64,000 bases of DNA. Source: Phaeobacter sp. J2-8. Its GTDB lineage: Bacteria > Pseudomonadota > Alphaproteobacteria > Rhodobacterales > Rhodobacteraceae. The DNA lies in assembly GCF_022867865.1 (NCBI RefSeq), contig NZ_JALIEC010000008.1:62001-126000 (forward strand). Direction: 5' to 3'. The translations under genes were made by a program, and so were the position numbers. A model generated the notes under the pieces. The model worked only from the letters and a program-made list of their open reading frames with translations, was not told where the DNA came from and did no database searches. Shown here piece after piece: positions 1 through 9,755 of the stretch; position 1 is the stretch's first letter, and each line of letters begins with the position of its first letter.

Positions 1-2
1 AA

Positions 3-1244
3 CGGGACCGGTCGCAGGCCCAGATCGTCGCCGAAATCAGCACGCAATTGTCACGTGTCCCCGGTGTGCAGGCCAGCGCAAGGTCGACCAACTCGCTCAA
101 CATTCGCGGCGCCGGACGCGGGTTGCAATTTGCGGTCACTGGCAAGGATGTGGATGCGATGACCGAAGCGACAAGCGATCTGGTCGCGGCCATGGCCGAG
201 GATGCGATGTTCTCTAACCCGCAATTGTCCAACGACAGCGTGCAAGCCCAATTCGAGGTCCGGGTCGATCGCGACATGGCCAGTGTCTTTGGCCTGACCG
301 AAGCCGAGATCACCAGAACCCTGAGCGCCATGATCCAGGGCGACACGGCCGTAACCGTGTTCAGTGACAACGCCGAAACCGATGTGAATGTGGTGCCCGG
401 TGGGCCACCGATCAATGACCCTTCGGACCTCGATTCCATTCAACTGCGCCTGCCCGGCGGATCATATGTACCGCTGTCGGCGGCGGCGACGCTGGTCCCG
501 GTGGTCAGCCAGGCCAACCTGCAACGACAGGGCGGGACGCTGGCGGTGGCGGGCCAGTCGAACCTGGCCGAAGGCGTCAACCTTGGCACAGCGATGGATC
601 GCTTGTCCGAAATCGCAGCCGAACAATTGCCCGACGATATGGGGCTGATCTTTACCGGCGAGGCCGCGACGCTGAACGACAGCCAGACTGAAATGTACCG
701 GGTCTTTGCGGTGGCGTTTCTGGTGGTTTTCCTTGTGCTTGCCGCCCAGTTTGAAAGCATCGCAAGCGCCGTCGTGATCATGTTGACCGTGCCATTTGGC
801 CTTGCAGCGGCGCTGTTGGCTATTTCGCTCAGCGGCGGGTCGCTGAATTACTATAGCCAGATCGGGTTGGTCATGTTGATCGGCGTCATGGCCAAGAACG
901 GCATTCTGATTGTCGAATTCGCCAATCAATTGCGTGAGGCCGGTCAGGACATCGACAGCGCCATTCGTGACGCGCTGCGGCTGCGGATCAGACCGGTGAT
1001 GATGACGATGGTCTCGACCGTCTTTGGTGGTCTGCCGCTTGTGCTGACCTCTGGTGCCGGGGCCGAGGCCCGCATCGCCGTCGGTTGGGTCATTGTCGGC
1101 GGGCTTGGGTTTGCCACCGTCTTCACGTTGTTCCTGACACCGGTGTTCTATCGCTGGATCGCGGTCTGGGGCGCGGAGCCTGGCGTCGCCTCGAAACGGC
1201 TGACACGGGAAAACGCCGCCCAATATCAGCTGCCCGCTGAATAA
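3..1244 (+). CDS. RND efflux transporter permease, C-terminal part (partial at 5' end)
   Basis: The reading frame is open from base 3 and ends with TAA at 1242-1244, so the 5' part lies outside the window. The product is the C-terminal ~413 residues of an inner-membrane proton-driven AcrB/MexB-type pump. It shows periplasmic porter sequence followed by a cluster of hydrophobic helices including 'VFLVLAAQFESIASAVVIML' and the conserved 'GVMAKNGILIVEFAN' segment typical of HAE1 pumps. Full members are about 1030 residues. A membrane-fusion protein would be expected upstream, outside the window. The substrate cannot be told. A strong hairpin follows directly. Confidence 0.9.
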   Translation, partial: RDRSQAQIVAEISTQLSRVPGVQASARSTNSLNIRGAGRGLQFAVTGKDVDAMTEATSDLVAAMAEDAMFSNPQLSNDSVQAQFEVRVDRDMASVFGLTEAEITRTLSAMIQGDTAVTVFSDNAETDVNVVPGGPPINDPSDLDSIQLRLPGGSYVPLSAAATLVPVVSQANLQRQGGTLAVAGQSNLAEGVNLGTAMDRLSEIAAEQLPDDMGLIFTGEAATLNDSQTEMYRVFAVAFLVVFLVLAAQFESIASAVVIMLTVPFGLAAALLAISLSGGSLNYYSQIGLVMLIGVMAKNGILIVEFANQLREAGQDIDSAIRDALRLRIRPVMMTMVSTVFGGLPLVLTSGAGAEARIAVGWVIVGGLGFATVFTLFLTPVFYRWIAVWGAEPGVASKRLTRENAAQYQLPAE

Positions 1245-1247
1245 TTC

Positions 1248-1274
1248 TGGGCCTGCAACGCGTTTGCAGGCCCA
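1248..1274 (+). terminator. Hairpin after the RND pump gene
   Basis: A perfect 11-bp inverted repeat (TGGGCCTGCAA / TTGCAGGCCCA) with a 5-nt loop begins 4 bases after the stop codon. There is no long T tract, so the terminator call rests on stem strength and position. Confidence 0.6.
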
Positions 1275-1373
1275 ACATAGGCATAACCATTTCGCGGTCT
1301 TCAGGCAGGGCGCGGTGGTGTTGGAAGGTCCGGATTTAACATAATTCTGCTTATGGGCGGATCGGTTGTACCC

Positions 1374-1413
1374 GCAAAGTTAAAGTGTCCCACATCTGCA
1401 AAGTAGAAGTGTC
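1374..1413 (+). repeat. Left end of the IS: two direct transposase-binding-like repeats
   Basis: GCAAAGTTAAAGTGTC at 1374-1389 and GCAAAGTAGAAGTGTC at 1398-1413 lie 24 bp apart and are matched in inverse orientation at the right end. Confidence 0.65.
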
Positions 1414-1451
1414 ACACTCTGCCCCGATGAGAACAGGCAGAGAGTGTGGGC

Positions 1452-2813
1452 ATGGGATGGGTTTTGATGAGCGAGCGCGAGCTGAACCGGGTCGAGGTGT
1501 TGAGCCAGGTGAGCCAAGGTCGGATGACGGCGACGACTGCGGCGAACGTTTTGGGATTGAGCCGCAGACAGGTTCACCGGCTTCTCAGGAAGTTCCAATC
1601 TGACGGTCCGGCGTCAATCCGGCACAAAGCGCGTGGTCGGGTTTCGAACAATCGGATCGATCCGGCGGTTCGCGAGTTCGCGGTGACACTGGTGCGCGAG
1701 AACTACGTCGACTTCGGACCGACCTTTGCGGCTGAGAAGCTCGAGGAAGTTCACGGGCTGAAGGTGTCGCGCGAGACGCTGCGCAAGTGGATGCAGGACG
1801 CCGGGATTTGGCTTTCTCGCAAGCAACGCAGGACCTTTCACCAATCACGCCTGCGCCGGGAATGCTTTGGCGAGCTGATCCAGATCGACGGCTCGGACCA
1901 TCACTGGTTTGAGGATCGCGGGCCGTCCTGCACCCTGCTTGTTTTCATCGACGATGCGACCAGTACGTTGATGCATCTGGAGTTCGTGAAGTCCGAGAGC
2001 ACATTCAGCTACTTTGGCGCTCTGGAGGCCTACCTGCATGCACATGGACGACCTGTGGCGTTCTATTCGGACAAACACACGGTGTTCCGTGTTGCGAGCC
2101 AAGGTGCGGAGTCAGGTCACGGGATGACCCGGTTTGGCCGTGCTTTGAACGAGTTGAACATCGAGATTCTCTGCGCCAACAGCTCTCAGGCCAAGGGCCG
2201 CGTCGAACGCGCGAACCGGACGCTACAGGATCGACTGGTGAAGGAACTGCGCCTGGCGAGCATCTCGGACATGACAGCGGCCAATGCGTTCCTTCCGGCT
2301 TTCATGAACCGCTACAACACGAAGTTCGCCAAGACCCCACGCCGTCCGGATAACCTGCACCGGCCCCTCAATACCGAACCGGATCGGCTGGCGGATGTGC
2401 TGTGCTGGCGCGACGAGCGCTATGTCGGCAACCAATTGGCCTTCTCCTACGACCGGCAGCGCATCATCCTGCAAGAGAACGAGATCACGCGCGGCCTGCC
2501 CGGCAAGTATGTCGACAGCTATGAGTACCCTGACGGCCGCTTGGAGTTCCGCTGGAAGGGCGTCTCGCTCCCCTACTCCATTTTTGACAAGGAGCAGCGC
2601 GTCACCCACGCCGCGATCACCGAGAATAAGCATCTAAGCGCGGTCCTTGAGCACATCAAGGCCGAGCAGGACAAGGCCCCGCCAAAGAAACGCCGCGCAG
2701 GCAAACAGCGCTCTCGCTACAAACCGAATGGACGGCGCAACGATGGCTGGAATTCAAAGCTGGCAAGAGCCGCGAAAGAGAAACACAAAGCCAGCCAGGG
2801 CTGCGATATCTGA
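1452..2813 (+). CDS. ISNCY family transposase (DDE, integrase-core)
   Basis: About 453 residues. An N-terminal helix-turn-helix ('ANVLGLSRRQVHRLLRKF') precedes an integrase-like catalytic core with candidate acidic residues in 'ELIQIDGSDHHWFED', 'AFYSDKHTVF' and 'SSQAKGRVERAN'. The C-terminus is very basic, as expected for a DNA-binding tail. The frame is intact, so the element could be active. ATG at 1452 was chosen because relatives begin MGWVLMSERE; a GTG at 1446 and an ATG at 1467 are alternatives. It catalyses movement of its own element. Confidence 0.88.
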   Translation: MGWVLMSERELNRVEVLSQVSQGRMTATTAANVLGLSRRQVHRLLRKFQSDGPASIRHKARGRVSNNRIDPAVREFAVTLVRENYVDFGPTFAAEKLEEVHGLKVSRETLRKWMQDAGIWLSRKQRRTFHQSRLRRECFGELIQIDGSDHHWFEDRGPSCTLLVFIDDATSTLMHLEFVKSESTFSYFGALEAYLHAHGRPVAFYSDKHTVFRVASQGAESGHGMTRFGRALNELNIEILCANSSQAKGRVERANRTLQDRLVKELRLASISDMTAANAFLPAFMNRYNTKFAKTPRRPDNLHRPLNTEPDRLADVLCWRDERYVGNQLAFSYDRQRIILQENEITRGLPGKYVDSYEYPDGRLEFRWKGVSLPYSIFDKEQRVTHAAITENKHLSAVLEHIKAEQDKAPPKKRRAGKQRSRYKPNGRRNDGWNSKLARAAKEKHKASQGCDI

Positions 2814-2856
2814 GGTCTCCGCCCTGTCAGGCTTTGCTACCGTCAGCGCACTTGGT

Positions 2857-2900
2857 GACATTTCTACTTTGCGGAGCGAGGGACATTTCTACTTGGTTGC
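2857..2900 (-). repeat. Right end of the IS: two repeats inverted relative to the left end
   Basis: GACATTTCTACTTTGC at 2857-2872 and a related copy at 2882-2900 are the reverse complements of the left-end motifs. The 2814-3042 stretch holds only this end and about 140 bp with no visible gene. Confidence 0.65.
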
Positions 2901-3042
2901 AACAGCGGTGAAATCTGGAGCACATTCCTTCACCGCTTTGAACAAGGGGGCGTCGCGCGGGCCACCGCCTGGGCGGAACCCAATCCACCACAGGCGACAA
3001 AGCCCAGACACCCGTTTCACCCCGGTCGCAGGTCTGATCAGG

Positions 3043-4557
3043 TCAGCCCGCGATCTCACCGGTTCCAAAACGATCGCGAAGAATGTTCTTTTGCACCTTG
3101 CCCATCGTATTGCGCGGCAGCTCTGGACAGATCACCAGCTTGCGGGGGTGTTTGAACCGCGCGAGGCTTTGTTCACATGCGGTCTGGATTGCCGCCAGAT
3201 CCGGCGTTTGCCCCGGTTCGGGCACGACAATGCCCACCACGCTTTCGCCAAAATCCGCATGTGGCACGCCGATCACTGCGCTTTCCAACACGCCGGGCTG
3301 GGCATCCAGCACCAATTCGATTTCCTTGGGATAGATATTGTAGCCGCAGGCGATAATCAGATCCTTGTTGCGCCCGACAATGGTGACATAGCCATCCTGA
3401 TCGACAATGCCCAAATCGCCGGTGATGAAAAACCCTGTGTCGCGCAGCTCTGCGGCGGTTTTCTCGGGCATTTGCCAATAGCCCTTGAACACATTTGGCC
3501 CACGCACCTCTATCTGGCCAACCTCGCCCCGCGGCAGGGCAACGCCGGTTTCGGGATCGGTGACCCGCAATTCAACCCCGGGCAACGGCATGCCCACCGT
3601 GCCGGCCCGCCGGTCGCCGTCATAGGGGTTTGAGGTGTTCATATTTGTTTCGGTCATGCCGTACCGTTCCAGAATTCGGTGACCTGTGCGTGCCTCAAAC
3701 CGTTGATGGGTTTCGGCCAGCAGGGGCGCGCTGCCGGAAATGAACAACCGCATATGCGCGCTGGCCGCCCCGGTGAAGCGCGGATCATCCAGCAACCGGG
3801 TATAGAAGGTCGGCACCCCCATCATCGTGGTGGCACGCGGCAATTCGGCCAGCATGACATCAAGATCGAATTTGGGCGCAAAAATCATCTGCCCCCCGGC
3901 CAGTGCGGTGATGTTCGACGCCACGAAAAGCCCATGGGTGTGGAAAATTGGCAGGGCATGCAGCAACACATCATCCGCCGTGAACCGCCAGGCCGCGACC
4001 AGGGTTTGCGCATTGGACAGCAGATTGCCCTGTGTCAGCATCGCGCCTTTGGACCGGCCGGTTGTGCCCGAAGTATAAAGCAGCCCGGCCAGATCATCTA
4101 TATCACGGGCGATTGTGTCGAAATCACCGGGCTGGTCGGCGGCCGCGCTTGGCAGGCTGCCGCTGCCATCCCCATTCAGGGACAGGAATTGTGCGCCGGT
4201 TTTGGCCGCCAATGGGGCTAGCCCCGCTTCGGCGGCACCATCGCCCACCACCAGCCGCGCGCCGGAATTTTCGATGAAATATCCCAGTTCGCTTTCGGTA
4301 TAGGCGGTGTTGAGCGGCAAAAACACGATCCCCGCCTGCACACAGGCGGCATAAAGCGCCAGCGCCTCCGGGCTTTTCTGGACCTGGGCCGCAAGCCGAT
4401 CGCCCGGCACAAGCCCGGCCTTCACCAGAGCATGGGCAAACCGCGCAGCGGTGGTCAAAAAGCGGTCGTAGCTCCAACTCTCGCCGCCCGGCACCGTCAG
4501 AAATGGGGATGTCTTGCCTTTGTGGGCACCAAACAAGTGATCATATAGCGGGTTCAA
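3043..4557 (-). CDS. matB: Malonyl-CoA synthetase (malonate-CoA ligase)
   Basis: 504 residues, full length for MatB. It is an ANL-superfamily enzyme that activates malonate (often also methylmalonate) to the CoA thioester with ATP in the cytoplasm. The phosphate-binding loop 'YTSGTTGRSKG' lies at residues 161-171. The 'ERYGMTETNMNTSNPYDG' motif A5 and the C-terminal A10 lysine motif 'PRNTMGKVQKN' near residue 487 are all present. The start overlaps the matA stop by 4 bp (ATGA), so the two are translationally coupled. Transcription comes from the matA side, next to the GntR regulator. Confidence 0.92.
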   Translation of the reverse strand: MNPLYDHLFGAHKGKTSPFLTVPGGESWSYDRFLTTAARFAHALVKAGLVPGDRLAAQVQKSPEALALYAACVQAGIVFLPLNTAYTESELGYFIENSGARLVVGDGAAEAGLAPLAAKTGAQFLSLNGDGSGSLPSAAADQPGDFDTIARDIDDLAGLLYTSGTTGRSKGAMLTQGNLLSNAQTLVAAWRFTADDVLLHALPIFHTHGLFVASNITALAGGQMIFAPKFDLDVMLAELPRATTMMGVPTFYTRLLDDPRFTGAASAHMRLFISGSAPLLAETHQRFEARTGHRILERYGMTETNMNTSNPYDGDRRAGTVGMPLPGVELRVTDPETGVALPRGEVGQIEVRGPNVFKGYWQMPEKTAAELRDTGFFITGDLGIVDQDGYVTIVGRNKDLIIACGYNIYPKEIELVLDAQPGVLESAVIGVPHADFGESVVGIVVPEPGQTPDLAAIQTACEQSLARFKHPRKLVICPELPRNTMGKVQKNILRDRFGTGEIAG

Positions 4558-5813
4558 TGCAGAGCTTCCTTTTCAACTTTGGGCGTCGCCGCCGCTGCCA
4601 GAGTATGCACATCCGGCGTGGCGGCAATGGTGCGCGCGGTCGCAAAACTGTCGTGGTTCTGGGCCACACGCGTCAGATCGTAAAGATAATTGACCATCAC
4701 CCCCGCCGATTGCCGCAGCCCCTTGTCCGAGGTATCCGCCGCCGCATGCAGCGCACAGATCTGCGCTCCATTGCCAAGATGGAACCGCGCGACCGGATCA
4801 ATCGGCTGGCCGTCGGGACGCTTTTCCAGGATCAGGTAACGCGCCGCCAATTGCCGCATCTGGTGATCATCATCCGGGTCATGCGGGATGTCCTGCGCCG
4901 CAAGCCAGTTTTGAAAGCCGGGCAAGGGCGACAGGGTAACAAAGGTCGCAAGCGTCGGAACCTCCGCCGAAAGGTCGGCGGCCACCTGTTTGATCAGAAA
5001 GTTGCCAAAGGAAATCCCCGCCAAGCCGGCCTGACAATTGGAAATCGAATAAAACACCGCCGTGTCGGCCTTGTCAGCCGCCAGAGCTTCGCCCTGGTCC
5101 GCCAAAAGTGCCTGGATTAAATCGGGGGTGCCCTGGGTCAAGGCTACCTCGACAAAGATCAGCGGCTCATCCGGCATGGCCGGGTGGAAAAAGGCAAAAC
5201 AGCGCCGGTCTGCCGGTTTCAATCGGCGGCGCAGGTCATCCCAACTGCCGATGGCGTGCACGGCCTCATAGGCAATGATTTTCTCCAGAACCGCCGCCGG
5301 GCTTTGCCAATTGATCGACCGCAGCACAAGGAACCCGCGGTTGAACCAACTGGCAAACAGATGGCGGAAATCCAGATCAAGCGCCATCAGGGCATCATCC
5401 CCGGCCCCAAGCCGCAACAGATCGGCCCGCATCTGCACCAAAACCCGCGTCGCCCCCGGCACCTGGTTCAAGCGGCGGATCAATTCCTGGCGTGGCGCTT
5501 CGGCCGAGGCAAGAAAACGCCGATATGACGCTTTCCCCGGCTCGGCAACATAGCTGTCCAGCGCGGCCCTGACCGTTTCGGGGTGGATGTCCATATTGGC
5601 GGCCAGATGGTGGAAAAAGGCGCGCTTTTCCGCATCTGTCCATCGGCCATAGCGATCCAGCAGGGTATGCGCCATAGCCTGGCCAGACACCTCTCCGGTC
5701 GCCCCGATCAGATCTTTGGTCAAATCCTGCATGCTGCGGCCATCCGGCTCTGGTGCACCCATGCGGTGGCGCCGTTCAAACAATGTGGAAAGCAGATCCA
5801 CCAAAAGGGTCAT
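4554..5813 (-). CDS. matA: Malonyl-CoA decarboxylase
   Basis: 419 residues. It converts malonyl-CoA to acetyl-CoA and CO2, completing malonate breakdown after MatB. The family signature is seen in 'CFAFFHPAMPDEPLIFVEVAL' (catalytic His) and 'VFYSISNCQAGLAGISFGN' (Ser-containing loop), with the helical N-terminal domain before them. The start at 5813 is preferred because GGAG sits 8 bases upstream and relatives start MTLLVDLL. An in-frame ATG at 5915 would run into the control region of the divergent regulator. No malonate transporter gene is seen beside it. Confidence 0.92.
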   Translation of the reverse strand: MTLLVDLLSTLFERRHRMGAPEPDGRSMQDLTKDLIGATGEVSGQAMAHTLLDRYGRWTDAEKRAFFHHLAANMDIHPETVRAALDSYVAEPGKASYRRFLASAEAPRQELIRRLNQVPGATRVLVQMRADLLRLGAGDDALMALDLDFRHLFASWFNRGFLVLRSINWQSPAAVLEKIIAYEAVHAIGSWDDLRRRLKPADRRCFAFFHPAMPDEPLIFVEVALTQGTPDLIQALLADQGEALAADKADTAVFYSISNCQAGLAGISFGNFLIKQVAADLSAEVPTLATFVTLSPLPGFQNWLAAQDIPHDPDDDHQMRQLAARYLILEKRPDGQPIDPVARFHLGNGAQICALHAAADTSDKGLRQSAGVMVNYLYDLTRVAQNHDSFATARTIAATPDVHTLAAAATPKVEKEALH

Positions 5814-5943
5814 GTCGCGCACTCCGTCCAGGGTTGGTCCGGGATTGGCCCCCTGCCGACCGCGCATCATTTGCGGAATCGGCGGCCCCACCGGGTTGGA
5901 ATTGCCGGTAATCAAACATCAACGTTATTCAAAGTCAAACAGA

Positions 5944-5953
5944 TTGTATGCAA
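5944..5953. promoter_or_regulatory. matO-like operator palindrome
   Basis: TTGTATGCAA lies in the 186-bp divergent region between matA and the GntR gene. It differs by one base from TTGTATACAA, the operator reported for the malonate regulator MatR of Rhizobium. Position between the two promoters suggests control of both directions. Confidence 0.6.
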
Positions 5954-5999
5954 TTTGGTCGGGATTGCGTTCCACGCCGACATATGCGACTTACAATCC

Positions 6000-6686
6000 A
6001 TGGACCGAACCCGCCCCGATGTGATTGCTGCGGCGATCGAACAACTGATATTTGACGGCACCTTTTGCGACGGTGACCGCATGGACGAGGTGCAATTGGC
6101 GGACCGGTTTCTGGTCTCGCGCACGCCGATCCGCGAGGCGTTGAACCGATTGGCGCATTCTGGATTGGTGGAACATGTGCCGCGCCGTGGGGTTTTCGTG
6201 CGCCAGCCGGGCCCGGTGGAACTGATGGAAATGTTCGAAGTCATGGCCGAGCTGGAGGCGATCTGCGCCCGCTATGCCGCAAGCCGAATGACCGACGCGG
6301 CGCTGGCGGATCTGCGCGAGGCCAATCAGCGCTGCACAAAGGCGGCCCAGGCCAATGATCCAGACGCCTATTACGGCCACAATGAAGCATTTCATCAGTT
6401 GATTTATGCAGCTTCGTGCAATGGTTTTCTGGAGGGCGAGGCGCGCAAGCTCCAGCGGCGCTTGCAGCCATTTCGGCGGCTGCAATTGTCACTGCGTGGC
6501 CGTATGGCGCAATCTTTGTCTGAACATGATGCGGTGCTTGACGCCCTCAGCCGGGGCGACGCGGCAGAGGCAGGCCGCGCATTGCACAGCCATGTCGCGA
6601 TCCAGGGTGAAAAATTTCACCATCTCAAGGCCATTCTGAGCGACAAGCGCCCGCCGCGCTCCGGTACAGATCCACAGCGTGGCTAA
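6000..6686 (+). CDS. matR: GntR/FCD-type malonate regulator (MatR-like)
   Basis: 228 residues. The N-terminal winged helix (about residues 8-70) contains 'DEVQLADRFLVSRTPIREALNRLAHSGLVEHVPRRGVFV', a typical FadR-subfamily GntR domain. The C-terminal FCD domain carries candidate metal/ligand residues in 'HNEAFHQLIY' and 'LSEHDAVLDAL'. It is divergent from matAB with a MatR-type palindrome between them. Malonate or malonyl-CoA is the likely effector, inferred from MatR. ATG at 6000 is chosen; the frame stays open further upstream but without a credible start. Confidence 0.85.
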   Translation: MDRTRPDVIAAAIEQLIFDGTFCDGDRMDEVQLADRFLVSRTPIREALNRLAHSGLVEHVPRRGVFVRQPGPVELMEMFEVMAELEAICARYAASRMTDAALADLREANQRCTKAAQANDPDAYYGHNEAFHQLIYAASCNGFLEGEARKLQRRLQPFRRLQLSLRGRMAQSLSEHDAVLDALSRGDAAEAGRALHSHVAIQGEKFHHLKAILSDKRPPRSGTDPQRG

Positions 6687-6689
6687 TCC

Positions 6690-6739
6690 CGGCGGATCTT
6701 AACCTCGGACAGCAAGTCCAGGGATCAAAAGATCCGCCG
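6690..6739. terminator. Candidate bidirectional terminator between matR and the fucose operon
   Basis: Perfect 11-bp arms CGGCGGATCTT (6690-6700) and AAGATCCGCCG (6729-6739) enclose a 28-nt loop between two converging genes. The long loop lowers confidence. Confidence 0.4.
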
Positions 6740-6744
6740 CTGGG

Positions 6745-7539
<795 letters not shown>

Positions 7540-8820
7540 TCAAACGTTCCCTTTGAACGTATATTCCGCCAGCGACGCCGCCTTCATTTCGATCGAAAAG
7601 CCCGGCATTTCCGGCGGCATATAGGCCGCGTTCTGAATTGTGCAGGGATCAAGGAAGTGTTCGTGCAGATGGTCGACAAATTCGATCACCCGGCCCTCAC
7701 GCGTGCCGGAAATGCAGAGATAGTCGATCATCGACATATGCTGCACATATTCACAAAGCCCGACGCCCCCGGCATGGGGACAGACCTTCAGATCGTATTT
7801 CGCCGCCATCAACATGACCGCCAGAACCTCGTTCAGACCGCCCATGCGGCAGCTGTCGATCTGCACCACGTCAATGGCACCACGCATGATCAACTGTTTG
7901 AAAATAATGCGGTTCTGGCACATTTCGCCCGTGGCGACCTGTACCGGGGCGATGGCTTCGCGGATCTTGCGGTGGCCTTCGATATCATCCGGGCTGGTGG
8001 GTTCTTCGATGAACCACGGATTGACGAAAGACAATTTCCTGACCCAGTCAATGGCTTGATCGACTTCCCACACCTGATTGGCGTCGATCATCAGGTTGAC
8101 GTCCGGCCCGCATTCATCACGCGCGATGGTCAGGCGGCGAATATCATCTTCCAGATCGCGACCGACCTTCATTTTCACATGTTTGAACCCGGCATCCACC
8201 GCCTCGCGGCAGAGACGGCGCAGCTTGGCATCGTCATAGCCCAGCCACCCGGCAGAGGTGGTATAACAGGGGTATCCCTCGGCTTTGAGCGTGGCGACGC
8301 GATCGGCCTTGGTCGCGGCCTGTTTTGTCAGGAACTCCAACGCCCATTCCGGGGTGATGCAATCGGTCAGATACCGGAAATCAATGCAGCGCACCAATTC
8401 CTCGGGCGTCATGTCCGCGACCAGTTGCCAAACCGGCTTGCCCGCCTCTTTGGCCCAGAGATCCCAGGCCGCGTTGACCACCGCGCCGGTGGCAAGATGG
8501 ATCGCGCCCTTATCCGGGCCGATCCAGCGCAGCTGGCTGTCAGAGGTAACATGCCGCCAGAACCGCCCCATATCGGCGGCGATCCAATCGGTCTCCAACC
8601 CCACAACCAAGGGACGCAGCGCCGCAATCGCGGCGGTACAGATTTCGTTGCCGCGCCCAATGGTAAAGGTCAGCCCGTGACCTTCGTGGGCGCCGTCGGT
8701 TTCCAACACCACATAGGCGGCGGAATAATCCGGGTCGGGGTTCATCGCATCAGAACCATCCAGCGATTCTGACGTCGGAAACCGCACGTCAATCGTGCGC
8801 AGACCGGTGATCGTGCTCAT
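7540..8820 (-). CDS. L-fuconate dehydratase (enolase superfamily)
   Basis: 426 residues, the usual length. It dehydrates L-fuconate to 2-keto-3-deoxy-L-fuconate. Visible active-site features are the 'KHVKMKVG' lysine motif, acidic Mg2+ ligands in 'LMIDANQVW', 'WFIEEPTSPDD' and 'VATGEMCQNR', and the C-terminal catalytic His in 'KVCPHAGGVGL'. This is the mandelate-racemase-like arrangement of fuconate dehydratases. The start overlaps the end of the hydrolase gene upstream by 4 bp, marking a tight operon. Assignment within the family is strong because the neighbouring genes supply the other pathway steps. Confidence 0.9.
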   Translation of the reverse strand: MSTITGLRTIDVRFPTSESLDGSDAMNPDPDYSAAYVVLETDGAHEGHGLTFTIGRGNEICTAAIAALRPLVVGLETDWIAADMGRFWRHVTSDSQLRWIGPDKGAIHLATGAVVNAAWDLWAKEAGKPVWQLVADMTPEELVRCIDFRYLTDCITPEWALEFLTKQAATKADRVATLKAEGYPCYTTSAGWLGYDDAKLRRLCREAVDAGFKHVKMKVGRDLEDDIRRLTIARDECGPDVNLMIDANQVWEVDQAIDWVRKLSFVNPWFIEEPTSPDDIEGHRKIREAIAPVQVATGEMCQNRIIFKQLIMRGAIDVVQIDSCRMGGLNEVLAVMLMAAKYDLKVCPHAGGVGLCEYVQHMSMIDYLCISGTREGRVIEFVDHLHEHFLDPCTIQNAAYMPPEMPGFSIEMKAASLAEYTFKGNV

Positions 8821-9677
8821 GACATCGCCCCGCGCACATTCTGTCGTTGTGTGCCCAGCTTTTCGATGCCCAGCTCCATCACTTCGCCGCCCTTCAGATA
8901 CACAGGCGGTGTTTGCCCCATGCCAACGCCGGGCGGTGTGCCGGTCGAAATCACATCACCGGGCTGCAACGACATGAAGCGCGAGCAATAGGAAATCAGG
9001 AACGGCACCTTGTAGACCATCGTCGCGGTGGTGCCGTTTTGATAGCGTTCGCCATCGACATCGCACCACATGGCCAGATTGTCGAAATCGCCAACCTCGT
9101 CCGGGGTCACCAACCATGGCCCGGTCGGCCCAAAGGTGTCACAGCCCTTGCCCTTGTCCCAGGTGCCTTCGCGTTCGATCTGAAATTCGCGTTCGGACAC
9201 GTCATTGACGACACAGAACCCGGCCACATGGCTCAGCGCGTCAGCCTCGTCGATATAGCTGCCGGCCTTGCCGATCACGACGCCCAGTTCGACCTCCCAA
9301 TCGGTCTTGACCGATCCGCGCGGGATTTGCACATCGTCGTCCGGGCCAACAACCGCCGAGGTCCATTTGTTGAAAATCACCGGCTCTTTTGGAATGGCCA
9401 ATCCGGTTTCGGCGGCGTGGTCCGCGAAGTTCAGGCCAATGCAGATGAATTTTCCAATGCCCGCCACACAGGGCCCAAGCCGCAGATCCTGTTGCGGCAC
9501 GCCGGTCACAACCGGCAAGGCCTGAATGTCCATCGCCGAAATCTCGGCCAGTTTTTCCGGCAACAGCGCCGCCCCGGCGAGATCGGGCAGAATGCCGCTC
9601 AGGTCGCGCACCGCACCGTCAGCGTCCAACAGGCCGGGTTTTTCTTGCCCTTTGGGGCCATAGCGTAAAAATTTCAT
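8817..9677 (-). CDS. Fumarylacetoacetate hydrolase family: 2,4-diketo-3-deoxy-L-fuconate hydrolase
   Basis: 286 residues. The N-terminal part has the family loop 'IGLNFADHAAE'. The C-terminal FAH fold carries the metal-binding acidic motif 'DWEVELGVVIG' and 'DVSEREFQ', and ends with 'VISTGTPPGVGMG'. In fucose operons this enzyme cleaves 2,4-diketo-3-deoxy-L-fuconate to pyruvate and L-lactate, and that is inferred here from the dehydratase and two dehydrogenases around it. It is separated from the upstream binding-protein gene by a GC-rich hairpin. Confidence 0.82.
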   Translation of the reverse strand: MKFLRYGPKGQEKPGLLDADGAVRDLSGILPDLAGAALLPEKLAEISAMDIQALPVVTGVPQQDLRLGPCVAGIGKFICIGLNFADHAAETGLAIPKEPVIFNKWTSAVVGPDDDVQIPRGSVKTDWEVELGVVIGKAGSYIDEADALSHVAGFCVVNDVSEREFQIEREGTWDKGKGCDTFGPTGPWLVTPDEVGDFDNLAMWCDVDGERYQNGTTATMVYKVPFLISYCSRFMSLQPGDVISTGTPPGVGMGQTPPVYLKGGEVMELGIEKLGTQRQNVRGAMS

Positions 9678-9716
9678 CGGGCCTCGCGCTCCATCTGGGG
9701 GAAATCATAGAAAATG

Positions 9717-9737
9717 GGCGGCCACCGACCGGCCGCC
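9717..9737 (-). terminator. Hairpin after the fucose-operon binding-protein gene
   Basis: Arms GGCGGCC (9717-9723) and GGCCGCC (9731-9737) lie 19 bp downstream of the binding-protein stop and inside the operon. It may be a partial terminator or mRNA 3'-end stabiliser that raises binding-protein expression over the downstream enzymes. Confidence 0.5.
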
Positions 9738-9755
9738 GCCCTTGGTGTGTCTTGA

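Larger units (their letters stand above)
1367..2904 (+). mobile_element. ISNCY-like insertion sequence
   Basis: A single transposase gene is flanked by inverted ends. Each end carries two copies of a GCAAAGTagAAgTGTC-like motif: 1374-1389 and 1398-1413 on the left, and 2857-2872 and 2882-2900 inverted on the right. The outermost bases TGT...ACA suggest boundaries near 1367 and 2904. A short CGGT occurs outside both ends (1363-1366 and 2906-2909), which may be a target duplication but is too short to rely on. The element sits between the RND gene and matB and interrupts no recognisable gene. Confidence 0.75.

Noticed and set aside
462-1223. Long minus-strand open frame opposite the RND gene
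   Set aside because: Its sequence is a His/Arg/Gln-rich shadow with no family resemblance, while the plus strand encodes a clear RND pump.
1363-2909. CGGT as target-site duplication of the insertion sequence
   Set aside because: Only four bases and dependent on an uncertain boundary; mentioned but not called.
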